Shown here: positions 46,316-55,407 of the stretch, one piece after another
How positions within the stretch are numbered: position 1 is the first letter of the stretch
Layout: each line of letters starts with the position of its first letter
Source: Alicycliphilus sp. UBA6560
GTDB taxonomy: Bacteria > Pseudomonadota > Gammaproteobacteria > Burkholderiales > Burkholderiaceae_C
Reading direction: 5' to 3'
Assembly: GCA_002434305.1 (NCBI GenBank)
Contig: DJJU01000007.1
Coordinates: 184,648 to 248,647 of the forward strand
Length of the DNA stretch: 64,000 nucleotides
Notes under the pieces: generated by a model
What the model was told of the DNA's origin: nothing
Databases searched by the model: none
What the model saw: the letters and a program-made list of their open reading frames with translations, nothing else
Made by a program: the position numbers and the translations under genes

Positions 46316-47946
46316 CTCCGCACGAGAGCGCCACCATCGGCGGTGTGCTGCAAGAGGCCGCCGCCGCGTTCGGCGACCGGCCCTTGCTCGTGGCCCCGCC
46401 CAACCTCACGCGCGCCTACGACCCTGAGGGCCGCACCATCACCTATGCGCAAGCGGCTGACACCGTGCAGAAGCTGATGGCCCTCTACCGCCAAGCGGGC
46501 TATGGCCAGGGCCACCGCATCGCCCTGCTGCTGGAGAACCGGCTGGAGCACATGCTGCACAAGCTGGCCATGAACGCGCTGGGCATCTGCTGCGTGCCCG
46601 TCAACCCCGACTACCGCCCGCGCGAGCTGGCCTATCTGATCGACCATGCGCACGTGGATCTGGCCGTGGTGCTGCAGTCGCGCCAAGCCGACTGGCAGGC
46701 CGGGGCGCGCGAGGCCACGTGGCAGCCGCCCGCCGTGCTCTTCGAGCAGTTCGACACCGACCTGCCCCCGGCACCCATCCCGACGACGGACTGGACACCC
46801 GAGGCCGACACGCCCGCCAGCATCCTCTACACCTCGGGCACCACGGGCCGGCCCAAGGGCTGCGTGCTCTCGCACCGCTACGAGCTGGCCGCGGGCGCCT
46901 ACTACGCCACGCGTGGCGGGCTCGTCGATTTCCGGCCCGAGGGCGAGCGCATCTACAACCCGCTGCCGCTGTTCCACGTCAACGCCTCCATCCTGTCGTT
47001 TCAAGCGGCTCTGCTCACCGGCAGCTGCCAGATTCAGACCGACCGCTTCCAGCCCACGCGCTGGTGGCAGGAGGTCCGCGAGACGCGGGCGACCATCGTC
47101 CACTACCTGGGCGTGATCGTGCAGATGCTCTGCGTGCAGCCCCCCTCGCCCGCCGACCGTGACCACTGCGTGCGCTTCGGCATGGGCGCGGGCGTGGAGC
47201 CGCAGCTGCACGCCGCGTTCGAAGAGCGCTTCGGCTTTCCGCTGCTCGAACTCTGGGGCATGACGGAGAACGTGCGCATCCTGGTGGACTGCCACCCGCC
47301 GCGCCAGGTGGGCACGCGCGCCTTCGGCCGCTCCACGCCGGGCATCGAAGTACGCGTGGCGGACGACGCGGGGCGCGACGTGCCCGACGGCACGCCGGGC
47401 GAGATGCTGATCCGCCACTCGGCCGCCACGCCGCGCAAGGACTTCTTCTCGGGCTACCTCGATGACGAGGCCGCCACCGAGGCCGCGTGGCGCGGCGGCT
47501 GGTTCCACACCGGCGACGTGGTCACGCGCGACGCCACGGGCATGCTGCACTTCGTGGAGCGGCGCAAGAACATCATCCGCCGCTCGGGCGAGAACATCGC
47601 GGCCGCCGAGGTCGAGGCCTGGCTGCTGACCCACCCCGACGTGGAGCTGGCCGCCGTGATGGCCGTACCCGACGACATCCGCGAAGAGGAAGTGCTGGCC
47701 TGCATCGTGCTCAAGCCCCATGCACGCCAGGCGCAAGACAGAGAGGTCCTGCTGCGCTCGCTGTTCGCGCACTGCGAGGCCGGCCTGGCCTATTTCAAGA
47801 CGCCGGGCTGGGTCTGGTTCAGCGACCAGATCCCGACCACGGGCACGCAGAAGATCCAGAAGCACAGCATCTTCGGTGCCGGTGTGGACCCGCGCACCCT
47901 GCCCGGCATGCACGACCTGCGCGCATGGAAAAAACGCAAAAAATGA
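46309..47946 (+). CDS. ATP-dependent acyl-CoA ligase (CaiC-like ANL enzyme)
   Basis: The 545-residue AMP-binding enzyme has YTSGTTGRPKGCVLSH (about 180-195), LELWGMTENV, the hinge HTGDVVTRDATGMLHFVERRKNIIRRSGENIAAAEVE and the catalytic lysine in TTGTQKIQKHSIF. The general layout resembles the crotonobetaine/carnitine-CoA ligase group. It makes acyl-CoA from an imported or oxidised carboxylate. Its start overlaps the GMC2 stop, so both are translated together. A family-B repeat follows the stop by two bases, before the convergent MocR gene. Confidence 0.9.
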   Translation: MLTPHESATIGGVLQEAAAAFGDRPLLVAPPNLTRAYDPEGRTITYAQAADTVQKLMALYRQAGYGQGHRIALLLENRLEHMLHKLAMNALGICCVPVNPDYRPRELAYLIDHAHVDLAVVLQSRQADWQAGAREATWQPPAVLFEQFDTDLPPAPIPTTDWTPEADTPASILYTSGTTGRPKGCVLSHRYELAAGAYYATRGGLVDFRPEGERIYNPLPLFHVNASILSFQAALLTGSCQIQTDRFQPTRWWQEVRETRATIVHYLGVIVQMLCVQPPSPADRDHCVRFGMGAGVEPQLHAAFEERFGFPLLELWGMTENVRILVDCHPPRQVGTRAFGRSTPGIEVRVADDAGRDVPDGTPGEMLIRHSAATPRKDFFSGYLDDEAATEAAWRGGWFHTGDVVTRDATGMLHFVERRKNIIRRSGENIAAAEVEAWLLTHPDVELAAVMAVPDDIREEEVLACIVLKPHARQAQDREVLLRSLFAHCEAGLAYFKTPGWVWFSDQIPTTGTQKIQKHSIFGAGVDPRTLPGMHDLRAWKKRKK

Positions 47947-47948
47947 AA

Positions 47949-48083
47949 CAACACCCCCCTGAGGCGCTTCGCGCCTTCCCCCCGCTCTCGCAGCCCTGCG
48001 CGCTGCGGGCAGGGGGACGCAGCCAGCGCGGCGGGGCGGCCCTTGCGCGGCTGCCCGCGCGTGGGTCGCGCCAGTTTCATCGG
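47949..48083 (+). repeat. Repeat family B, copy 3 (about 135 bp, post-stop element)
   Basis: It begins CAACACCCCCCTGAGGCGC two bases after the ligase stop and ends CGCCAGTTTCATCGG. Inverted arms CCCGCTCTCGCAGC and GCTGCGGGCAGGGG suggest a strong hairpin, here between convergent genes. Confidence 0.8.
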
Positions 48084-48116
48084 TTTCACGCAGCGCACAG
48101 CGCTATGGATGAAATG

Positions 48117-49502
48117 TCATCCTCGCAACCGCTCCAGCGCGCGCGCGAAGCGCGGGTCCTGCACCGCGTGCGGGTTGCAGCGCGACCAGGGGCTGATGCG
48201 CGTGCTGTCCACGCTGAAGATGTTGCCGGGCGCCATGACGATGTCCAGGTCCAGCATGGACTGGGCCAGCGCCTGGGCGTCGTCGAAACCGGGCCAGCGC
48301 GCCCAGATGAACAGCGAGTGGGCGGGGCGCACGAAGACCTCGGCGCCCATGCGGTCGAGCAGCGCGTAGGCGCTCTGCGTGGCCTCGGCCAGCTGGGCGC
48401 GCAGCTGCTCCAGGTGCCGGGCATGGCGCCGCTCGGCCAGCAGCGTCTCGACGGCGCGCTCGGCATATTCCGAGCTGCTGACAGCAGTCAGGATTTTGAG
48501 GTCCGCCAGCTCCTGCGCCAGGTCGGCACTGCAGGCGACGAAGCCCACGCGCAGCGCGGCCGACAGCGACTTGGAGAAGCTGCCCAGGTAGAGCGTGCGC
48601 TCCAGGCCGTCCAGCGCCGACAGCCGCGGCGCCGTGGCGGGGCGGAAGTCAGAGAGCGCGTCGTTCTCGACCAGCAGCAGGTTGTGCTGCTCCGCCAGGC
48701 GCAGCACGGCCTGCGCCTTGGACGCCGACAGGTCCGAGCCCGTGGGGTTGTGGGCCAGCGACTGCGTGAAGAACAGGCGTGGGCGCTCGGCCTTGAGCGC
48801 CTGCTCCAGGGCCTGCAGGTCGGGGCCGTCCGCCAGGCGGGGCACGCCCACGATGCGGGCGCCGGCCAGGTGCAGCTTGCCCAGCAGCGGGTAGTAGCCC
48901 GGGTCGTCGATCAGCACCACGCCGCCGGGCGGCACGAAGTAGCGCACGATCAGGTCCATGGCCTCGTTGGCCCCGTGGGTCAGCACGATCTGCTGCGGGT
49001 GGGCGGCTATGCCCACGTCCGCCAGGCGCCGCACCAGGCGGTGGCGCAGCGGGGCATAGCCCAGCCGGTCGCCGTAGCGAAACAGCGCGCCCAGCCCGCC
49101 GCGCGCCACCTTGTGGTGGGAGCGGTCCAGCCGCGCGCCGGCCAGCCATTCGGACGGCGGGAACGCGTCGCCCACGGTCAGCTGCCCCGGCTCGTTGCGC
49201 AGCTGCATGCGCATGAGCCAGACGATGTCCATGGCCCGGCGCCGCGACGGGTTGTCCGCGCTCTCGCCGGCCTCGGGCACGGCCTCCTTGACGAAAAAGC
49301 CCGAGCCGCGCCGCGGCTCCACCAGACCCCGGGCCACCAGCAGCTCGAAGGCGGACACCACCGTGTTCTTGCCGTAGCCGCGCGTCGCGGCGATCTCGCG
49401 CAACGAAGGCAGCTTGTCCCCGCTGCGGTACACGCCGTCGCGGATCTGCCGCTCCAGCGAATCCGCCAGCGCGATGAACAGGGGATCAGATGGAGCGCTC
49501 AT
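48117..49502 (-). CDS. MocR/PdxR-type GntR regulator with aminotransferase domain
   Basis: The protein has 461 residues. An N-terminal winged helix (about 7-75, LERQIRDGVYRSGDKLPSLREIAATRGYGKNT region) is joined to a fold-type I aminotransferase-like domain (about 100-455). The latter has TQSLAHNPTGSDLS, the PLP-binding lysine in LGSFSKSLSAALRVGF, and a C-terminal substrate Arg region. MocR proteins sense PLP with an amino compound and usually control an adjacent pathway. Start ATG at 49502; CAGGTACAG lies nine bases before it, suggesting autoregulation. It is divergent from the HMG-CoA reductase and convergent with the ligase gene. Confidence 0.9.
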   Translation of the reverse strand: MSAPSDPLFIALADSLERQIRDGVYRSGDKLPSLREIAATRGYGKNTVVSAFELLVARGLVEPRRGSGFFVKEAVPEAGESADNPSRRRAMDIVWLMRMQLRNEPGQLTVGDAFPPSEWLAGARLDRSHHKVARGGLGALFRYGDRLGYAPLRHRLVRRLADVGIAAHPQQIVLTHGANEAMDLIVRYFVPPGGVVLIDDPGYYPLLGKLHLAGARIVGVPRLADGPDLQALEQALKAERPRLFFTQSLAHNPTGSDLSASKAQAVLRLAEQHNLLLVENDALSDFRPATAPRLSALDGLERTLYLGSFSKSLSAALRVGFVACSADLAQELADLKILTAVSSSEYAERAVETLLAERRHARHLEQLRAQLAEATQSAYALLDRMGAEVFVRPAHSLFIWARWPGFDDAQALAQSMLDLDIVMAPGNIFSVDSTRISPWSRCNPHAVQDPRFARALERLRG

Positions 49503-49511
49503 GCGCCCGCA

Positions 49512-49520
49512 CTGTACCTG
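49512..49520. promoter_or_regulatory. Half-site CTGTACCTG in the MocR/mvaA divergent promoter
   Basis: It is identical to one arm of the palindrome at 39545-39568. It lies nine bases before the regulator start and 64 before mvaA. The second arm is not conserved here. Confidence 0.5.
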
Positions 49521-49584
49521 GGCGCCTGCCTGCGAACGGCCGCCATCCCTTTCGTTTTCCTCACCCGCTCCTGCTCCATCCACC

Positions 49585-50871
49585 ATGACCCGCATTGACT
49601 CCCGCCTGCCCCGCTTCCGCTCCATGACCGTGCCGCAGCGCCTCGCGCACCTCGCGGCCGCGGCGCACCTGAGCGACGACGACGCCCGCCGCCTCGCCCA
49701 CGCCGGCGCGCTGGACCCCGCCGTGGCCGACGGCATGATCGAGAACGTCATCGGCACCTTCGAGCTGCCGCTGGGCGTGGCCGGCTACTTCCAGATCAAT
49801 GGCAAGGACGTGCTCATCCCCATGGCGGTGGAGGAGCCCTCCGTGGTGGCCGCCGCCTCCTTCATGGCAAAGATAGCGCGCGAGTGCGGCGGCTTCGAGA
49901 CGTCGAGCACTGCGCCGCTGATGCGCGCCCAGGTGCAGGTGCTGGGCCTGACCGACCCGCACGGCGCGCGCCAGTCGCTGCTGCGCCGCCGCCAGGAGGT
50001 CATCGACCTGGCCAACCAGCGCGACAAGGTGCTGATCGGCCTGGGCGGCGGCTGCCGCGACATCGAGGTGCACGTGCTGGAGAACACGCGGCGCGGTGCC
50101 ATGCTGGTGATGCACCTGATCGTGGACGTGCGCGACGCCATGGGCGCCAACACCGTGAACACCATGGCCGAGTCCGTCTCGCCGCTGGTCGAGGCCATCA
50201 CCGGCGGGCAGGTGCGGCTGCGCATCCTGTCCAACCTGGCCGACCTGCGCCTGTCGCGCGCCCGCGTGGCGCTGTCGCCCGAGGCGCTGGCCACGGCCGA
50301 CTACGACGGCGGCGACATGATCGAGCGCATCCTGGACGCCTACGAGTTCGCCGCCGTCGACCCCTACCGCGCGGCCACGCACAACAAGGGCATCATGAAC
50401 GGCATCGACCCGGTCATCGTCGCCACCGGCAACGACTGGCGTGCGGTGGAGGCCGGCGCCCACGCCTGGGCCTGCCGCAACGGGCACTACGGCTCGCTGA
50501 CGCGCTGGGAGAAGGACGCGCGCGGCTGGCTGGTCGGCAGCCTGGAGATGCCCATGCCCGTGGGCCTGGTGGGCGGCGCCACCAAGACCCACCCGCTGGC
50601 GCAGCTGTCGCTCAAGATCATGGGCGTGGCCACAGCGCAGGAGCTGGGCGAGGCGGCCGTGGCCGTGGGCCTGGCGCAGAACCTGGCCGCCCTGCGCGCG
50701 CTGGCGACCGAAGGCATCCAGCGCGGGCACATGGCACTGCACGCGCGCAACATCGCCATCGTGGCCGGCGCGACGGGCCCCGAGATTGACGCCATTGCCC
50801 GCCAGATGGCCCAGGAAAAGGACGTGCGCACCGACCGGGCCCAGGCGCTGCTGGCCGCGCTGCGCGCCTGA
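49585..50871 (+). CDS. mvaA: Hydroxymethylglutaryl-CoA reductase, degradative (class II)
   Basis: The 428-residue protein is the length of the Pseudomonas mevalonii enzyme. Catalytic residues are visible: Glu83/84 in MAVEEPSVVAAASFMAK, Lys268 in ATHNKGIMNG, Asp284 in ATGNDWRAVEAGAHAWA and His382 in RGHMALHARNI. DAMGANTVNTMAE and GGCRDIEVHV are also conserved. Class II enzymes preferentially oxidise mevalonate plus CoA to HMG-CoA with NAD+, or in some Burkholderiales work reversibly. The product would go to the HMG-CoA lyase at 27029. No mevalonate kinase or synthase gene is present in the window, supporting a catabolic role. Divergent from the MocR gene. Confidence 0.95.
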   Translation: MTRIDSRLPRFRSMTVPQRLAHLAAAAHLSDDDARRLAHAGALDPAVADGMIENVIGTFELPLGVAGYFQINGKDVLIPMAVEEPSVVAAASFMAKIARECGGFETSSTAPLMRAQVQVLGLTDPHGARQSLLRRRQEVIDLANQRDKVLIGLGGGCRDIEVHVLENTRRGAMLVMHLIVDVRDAMGANTVNTMAESVSPLVEAITGGQVRLRILSNLADLRLSRARVALSPEALATADYDGGDMIERILDAYEFAAVDPYRAATHNKGIMNGIDPVIVATGNDWRAVEAGAHAWACRNGHYGSLTRWEKDARGWLVGSLEMPMPVGLVGGATKTHPLAQLSLKIMGVATAQELGEAAVAVGLAQNLAALRALATEGIQRGHMALHARNIAIVAGATGPEIDAIARQMAQEKDVRTDRAQALLAALRA

Positions 50872-50872
50872 A

Positions 50873-50935
50873 ATTCAAGCAAAATCGGGCCCCAGCGCCC
50901 GCCAGTCAAGCGCGAGCAGCTATCAAAATCTGAGC
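50873..50935. repeat. Repeat family A copy l (REP-like)
   Basis: CCCAGCGCCCGCCAGTCAAG and CGCGAGCAGCTATCAAAATC lie between the convergent mvaA and HAD genes. It is nearly identical to copy i. Confidence 0.65.
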
Positions 50936-50938
50936 AAA

Positions 50939-51625
50939 TCAGCCCAGCAGCGCCGGCAGCTGCACCATGTCGGCGATGACGTGCACGGCGCCGGCCGCGC
51001 GCAGGGCCTCGGGCGAGCCGTGGCCGATGGCCGACGGGCTGTAGCCCACCACGGTGGCGCCGGCGGCCACGCCGGCCGTCACGCCGGTCACCGTGTCCTC
51101 CACCACCAGGCAGCGCGCGGGCGGCACGCCCACGGCGGCGGCGGCCGCCAGGTATACGTCCGGCGCGGGCTTGGTGGCCGGCATCTCGTGGCCGCTGAAC
51201 ACGCGCCCGGCAAACAGCGGCGCCAAGCCGACCTGGGCCAGCTGCATCTCCACCTTCTGCCGGTCGGCGCCCGAGGCGCAGGCGATGCGCCCGGCCAGCC
51301 GCTCGTGCACGGCACGCACGGCCTGCAGCGCGCCGTCGATGGGCTGCAGCTCGGCCGCCAGGCGCGCATTGCGCCGGGCGTAGAACTCGGCCATCCAGGC
51401 ATCGGTGAGCGGGCGGCCGGTGTGCGCCTCGATGCGCGCGGCCTCGCTGCGCACGGTCTTGCCGACGAAGGTGGCCATGCATTCGGCCGCCGTGATGGGC
51501 CAGCCGGCCTCGTTCAGCATGGCGCACAGCACGCCGTTGGTGATGGGCTCGCTGTCCACCAGCACGCCGTCGCAGTCGAAAAGCACGGCGTCGAAGCGCG
51601 CCGTGCGCAGGGTTGTTGCATTCAT
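50939..51625 (-). CDS. HAD-superfamily phosphatase (beta-PGM/phosphoglycolate-phosphatase-like)
   Basis: The 228-residue protein has HAD motif I DAVLFDCDGVLVDSEP (nucleophile Asp and acid/base Asp), a helical cap (about 25-90), motif II in CASGADRQK, motif III Lys in ATKPAPDVYL and motif IV VVEDTVTGVTAG. It probably hydrolyses a small phosphorylated metabolite; members of this subgroup act on sugar phosphates, phosphoglycolate or 6-phosphogluconate. The start MNATTLRTARFD at 51625 lies 28 bases after the diguanylate cyclase gene on the same strand. Confidence 0.88.
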   Translation of the reverse strand: MNATTLRTARFDAVLFDCDGVLVDSEPITNGVLCAMLNEAGWPITAAECMATFVGKTVRSEAARIEAHTGRPLTDAWMAEFYARRNARLAAELQPIDGALQAVRAVHERLAGRIACASGADRQKVEMQLAQVGLAPLFAGRVFSGHEMPATKPAPDVYLAAAAAVGVPPARCLVVEDTVTGVTAGVAAGATVVGYSPSAIGHGSPEALRAAGAVHVIADMVQLPALLG

Positions 51626-51653
51626 GAGGAAAAGGGAGAGGTGGGGGCCGGGC

Positions 51654-53678
51654 CTACAGCAGGCTGTCCGGCGCGTCGTGCAGTGCAATGTCGCACTCCG
51701 GACCATAGACCATGGTCTGGTCGCGGCCGCACTGCTTGGCGCGGTACAGGGCCGCGTCCGCCTGGCGGAACAGGGCGTGGGCCATGTCCACGCCGACGCG
51801 TGGCGCACCGGTGGTCACCTCGCGCCCGGCCGGCTGCAGACTGGCCACGCCCACGCTGATGGTGACGATGCCGTCCTCGCAGCCGCGCGCATGCTCGATG
51901 CCCAGCGCGCGCACGGCCTCGCGCAGGCGCTCGGCCACGGCCCAGGCCTGGTCTTCGCCGGCACCGGGCAGCAATACGGCGAATTCCTCGCCGCCATAGC
52001 GGGCCACCACGTCGCCGGCACGCCCGGTGGCGGTGGACAGCGCCACCGCCACGCTTTGCAGGCAGCGGTCGCCGGCAACGTGGCCATAGTGGTCGTTGAA
52101 AGCCTTGAAGCGGTCCACGTCGATCATCAGAAGGGCCAGCGGCGTGCCGCCGCGCAGGGCGCGCTCCCACTCGAAGGCGACCTGCTCGTCCAGCGCCAGC
52201 CGGTTGGCCAGCTGGGTCAGCGGGTCGATGCGAATCTGCGCCTCCAGCGCCGCGCGGTAGCGCTCCAGCTGCTCCTCGGCCTGGCGGCGCTCGGTGATGT
52301 CCTGCACCGTGCCCGTCATGCGCGAGCGCTCGGGGCCGTTGGCGTCGCCGTACTCGGCGCGCACCTCCAGCCAACGCATCTGGCGGTCGCTGGCGCGCAG
52401 GATGCGGTATTGGGCGCGCAGCGGGCCGCGCTGTGCCATGGCATCGCCGTGCTTCTGCAGCATCTCCTCGCGATCGTCGGCGTGCACCATGTCGATCCAT
52501 TGGCGCAGCGTCAGCTCGGTGTCCGCTGGGACGCCGAAGATGACGTTGGCCATGGCCGACATGGTGAACACGCGCTTGCCCGCGTCATAGGCGAAGTAAC
52601 CCACCGAGGCGGCCCGCTGAGCCGTCTCCAGCCAGCGCATGTTGTGCTCCAGCCGGTCCTTGAGGGTGCGCTCGCGCCGCCAGGCACGCCAGCGCCACAG
52701 CACAACCGCGCCCCCCAGCAGCAGCAGCGCCAGGCTGGCAACCAGGCCCAGCGCCAGCCACTCGCGCCGCTGCGCCTCGATGAAGGCCTCGTCGGTGTCA
52801 ATCTTGGACACCAGCAGCCAGTTGCTGCCGGGCACGGCGCTGGCGGTGGCCAGCACCTGCTTGCCACGATAGTCGCGCCCGTACAGCGTGCCGCGCGAGC
52901 CGCCTGCGGCCAGGGCGACGGGCTCGCCGCTGTCGGGACGCCAGGGCATGCGCAGGGTCAGCGCCTCGTCGCTGCGGTGGCGCAGCGGGCTCAGGAACAC
53001 CAGGAAGTCGCCCTGGCGCTCCACCAGCAGCGACTCGGCCGTGTGGCTGCTGCTGGGCCAGGTGGCCAGCAGCGGGTACAGCGTGGTGCGCGCGTCCACC
53101 ACCAGCCACACCGCGCCCAGCGGCTGGCTGCCGTCGTACAGCGGCGCCAGCAGGCCGAAGTACGGGAAGGCGAAGCTGGCGTCGCGCTGCAGCCCCGTGC
53201 CCGCGGGCTGGGCCAGCGCCAGCGAGGCCCGCAGCGATTCGCGCGCGGGCGCTGGCATCTGGCCCTGCAGGGAGCCGTCTGGCCCCAGCAGCAGCTGGCC
53301 CTGCGGGTCCACCAGATAGGCGCCGGTGTAGCCCAGGTGCTCGACCAACCCGCGCAGGCGCTCGCGCAGCACGGCGGCATTGGCCGGGGCGGGTGCGCGG
53401 CGCCAGCGCGAGACGGCAGCAGCGAACAGGCGGTCGTCGGCCAGCGATGCGGCCTCGCCCATGCGGCGCTGACGCCAGGCGGCCACGCTGCCTACTTGCA
53501 GCTGGTTGATGGCGGCCAGGCTGCCCTCGATCACGTGGCGGTAGCGCTGCTCACGCTCCTGCCATGCTGTGCGCACGCCCCAGCCCAGCGCCAGGCAGCC
53601 CAGCACGGCCACCAGCGGCAGCAGCCACCACGCGCGCGAGGGCGCGGCGGGACCGTTGGGTGAAATGGAGGGCTGCAT
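51654..53678 (-). CDS. Membrane diguanylate cyclase with extracytoplasmic sensor, PAS and GGDEF domains
   Basis: The protein has 674 residues. TM1 (about 17-34), a periplasmic dCache-like sensor (about 40-300), TM2 (about 303-325), a PAS domain with PAC motif (about 350-460), a short coil, and a GGDEF domain (about 490-650). The active motif is YGGEEF near residue 562, with the inhibitory-site motif RAGD placed five residues before it, so product inhibition by c-di-GMP is expected. It makes c-di-GMP in response to an external signal. The start at 53678 is chosen because the first helix follows soon after; a Met at 53750 is possible. Confidence 0.9.
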   Translation of the reverse strand: MQPSISPNGPAAPSRAWWLLPLVAVLGCLALGWGVRTAWQEREQRYRHVIEGSLAAINQLQVGSVAAWRQRRMGEAASLADDRLFAAAVSRWRRAPAPANAAVLRERLRGLVEHLGYTGAYLVDPQGQLLLGPDGSLQGQMPAPARESLRASLALAQPAGTGLQRDASFAFPYFGLLAPLYDGSQPLGAVWLVVDARTTLYPLLATWPSSSHTAESLLVERQGDFLVFLSPLRHRSDEALTLRMPWRPDSGEPVALAAGGSRGTLYGRDYRGKQVLATASAVPGSNWLLVSKIDTDEAFIEAQRREWLALGLVASLALLLLGGAVVLWRWRAWRRERTLKDRLEHNMRWLETAQRAASVGYFAYDAGKRVFTMSAMANVIFGVPADTELTLRQWIDMVHADDREEMLQKHGDAMAQRGPLRAQYRILRASDRQMRWLEVRAEYGDANGPERSRMTGTVQDITERRQAEEQLERYRAALEAQIRIDPLTQLANRLALDEQVAFEWERALRGGTPLALLMIDVDRFKAFNDHYGHVAGDRCLQSVAVALSTATGRAGDVVARYGGEEFAVLLPGAGEDQAWAVAERLREAVRALGIEHARGCEDGIVTISVGVASLQPAGREVTTGAPRVGVDMAHALFRQADAALYRAKQCGRDQTMVYGPECDIALHDAPDSLL

Positions 53679-53790
53679 GTAGTGCGTGTCAGGTGGGCGA
53701 GTGCTGGACGAGATGCGCCCGAGGTTGCGGTTAGTTACTGGCACTACCATTGTCTGCTGACGGCCCGTTGCTCACCATAGGTTTTCCCGA

Positions 53791-55338
53791 ATGAGCCTCT
53801 CTTATCCGCCCTGTTTCGACCCACCGCAGCCCGCCACGGCGCTCCTCACCCGGCGCGAATCCATCGCACGGGCAGCCGCGCTGTGGGCGGCGGGCACAGC
53901 GGCCGCGCAGGCCCAGCCGTCCGCGGGAAGCCAGCGCCCGGCGACGCTGAATCTCTCGCTGGAGCCCAACAGCCTGGATCCCACCGTGGCCGCGGCGGCC
54001 GCAGTGGGCGAGGTGGTGCACTACAACGTGCTGGAGGGCCTGACCCGCGTGGAGGAAAACGGCTCCGTCTCCCCACTGCTGGCCGAGAGCTGGCAGGCCA
54101 GCCCGGATGGGCGTGCCTTCAGCTTCCGGCTGCGCCCGGACGTGCGCTTTCATGACGGCAGCGCGCTGGACGCAGCGGCCGTGCGCTTTTCCTTCGAGCG
54201 GGCTCAGGCGCCGGGCTCCAGCAACAAGGCGCGGCGCGCGCTGTTCGACAACATCGCCGCCATTGAGACGCCGCATGCGCACACCGTCACTCTGACGCTG
54301 CACCGTCCGGACGCACACCTGCTCTTTCGCCTGGGCGAGGCCACGGCCGTCATCCTCCACCCGGCCAGCGCAGCCCAGGCCGCCAGCGCACCCGTGGGCA
54401 CCGGCCCCTATCAGGTCACCGGGTGGCAGCGCGGGCACAGCATCGCGCTGGCGCGTGCGCCTCATGCGCGGGCGGCGCAGCAGGTGCCTCTGGACGGCGC
54501 TGTCTTTCGCTTCATCCACGACCTGCAGGCGCGCGAGGCCGCGCTGGAGGCGGGCGAGGTGGACCTGTTTTTCCAGTTCGCCACCAGCAGCGTGCGGCGC
54601 TTTCGCGGCGACAGGCGCTACCAGGTGCTGATCGGCAACTCCAGCGGCAAGGGCATGCTGGCGCTGAACCACCGCCGCCCTCCGTTGAACGATGTGCGCG
54701 TGCGCCGCGCCATCACCCACGCCATCGACCGCGAAGGCTTCATCCGCCGGGCGCTGGACGGCCATGGCACGGCCATCGGCAGCCACTTCGCACCCACCGA
54801 CGCCGGCTACCTGCACATGCAGAGCCTGTACCCATACGACCCGGCACGCGCCCGCGCACTGTTGCGCGAGGCCGGCGTGCGCACGCCGCTGCGCCTGCAG
54901 CTGGCGCTACCGCCCGTGCCCTATGCACTGTTGGGCGGCGAAGTGGTGGCCGAGTACCTGGCCAAGGTCGGCATACAGGCCGAGCTGCGGCGCATGCAGT
55001 GGCACGAATGGCTGGACGGCCCTTTCCGTGGCGATTTCGACATCACGCTGATCAACCACGTCGAGCCGCTGGACTACCTGATCTACACCGACCCCGGCTA
55101 CTACTTCGGCTACGACAGCCCGGCCTTCCGGGCGCTGGCCGAGCAGCACGCCCTGGCCGAACACCCGCGCGCACGCCAGCAGCTATTCGCCCAGCTGCAA
55201 CGCCACCTGGCGCGTGACGCGGTCAACGCGTGGATCTTCACGCCCGACCTGGTCACCGTGGTGCGCAAGGGCCTGCGCGGCGCCTGGATGAACTACCCCA
55301 TCTTCGCCCACGACATCGGCGCGCTGTGGTGGGAATGA
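53791..55338 (+). CDS. Peptide/nickel-type ABC transporter substrate-binding protein (SBP family 5), orphan
   Basis: The 515-residue protein has an N-terminal export region with twin Arg (LLTRRESIARAAALWAAGTA, then AAQAQ), suggesting Tat or Sec export. The family 5 fold follows: LNLSLEPNSLDPTVAAAAAVGEVVHYNVLEGL, DGRAFSFRLRPDVRFHDGSALDA, VGTGPYQVTGW and LNHRRPPLNDVRVRRAITHAIDREG. It binds peptides, nickel chelates or opines for import. No permease or ATPase genes are adjacent, so the rest of the transporter is elsewhere. Divergent from the diguanylate cyclase across 112 bases. Confidence 0.9.
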   Translation: MSLSYPPCFDPPQPATALLTRRESIARAAALWAAGTAAAQAQPSAGSQRPATLNLSLEPNSLDPTVAAAAAVGEVVHYNVLEGLTRVEENGSVSPLLAESWQASPDGRAFSFRLRPDVRFHDGSALDAAAVRFSFERAQAPGSSNKARRALFDNIAAIETPHAHTVTLTLHRPDAHLLFRLGEATAVILHPASAAQAASAPVGTGPYQVTGWQRGHSIALARAPHARAAQQVPLDGAVFRFIHDLQAREAALEAGEVDLFFQFATSSVRRFRGDRRYQVLIGNSSGKGMLALNHRRPPLNDVRVRRAITHAIDREGFIRRALDGHGTAIGSHFAPTDAGYLHMQSLYPYDPARARALLREAGVRTPLRLQLALPPVPYALLGGEVVAEYLAKVGIQAELRRMQWHEWLDGPFRGDFDITLINHVEPLDYLIYTDPGYYFGYDSPAFRALAEQHALAEHPRARQQLFAQLQRHLARDAVNAWIFTPDLVTVVRKGLRGAWMNYPIFAHDIGALWWE

Positions 55339-55350
55339 CGGACGCTCCCA

Positions 55351-55407
55351 TATCAATAGCTGCCAGCGCTTGACTGGCAAGCGTTAGAGCCCGATTTCAC
55401 CCAAAAA
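55351..55407. repeat. Repeat family A copy m (REP-like)
   Basis: ATCAATAGCTGCCAGCGCTTG is followed by ACTGGCAAGCGTTAGAGCCCGATTTCACCC. It lies between convergent genes and overlaps the end of the YchJ-like gene. Confidence 0.7.
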
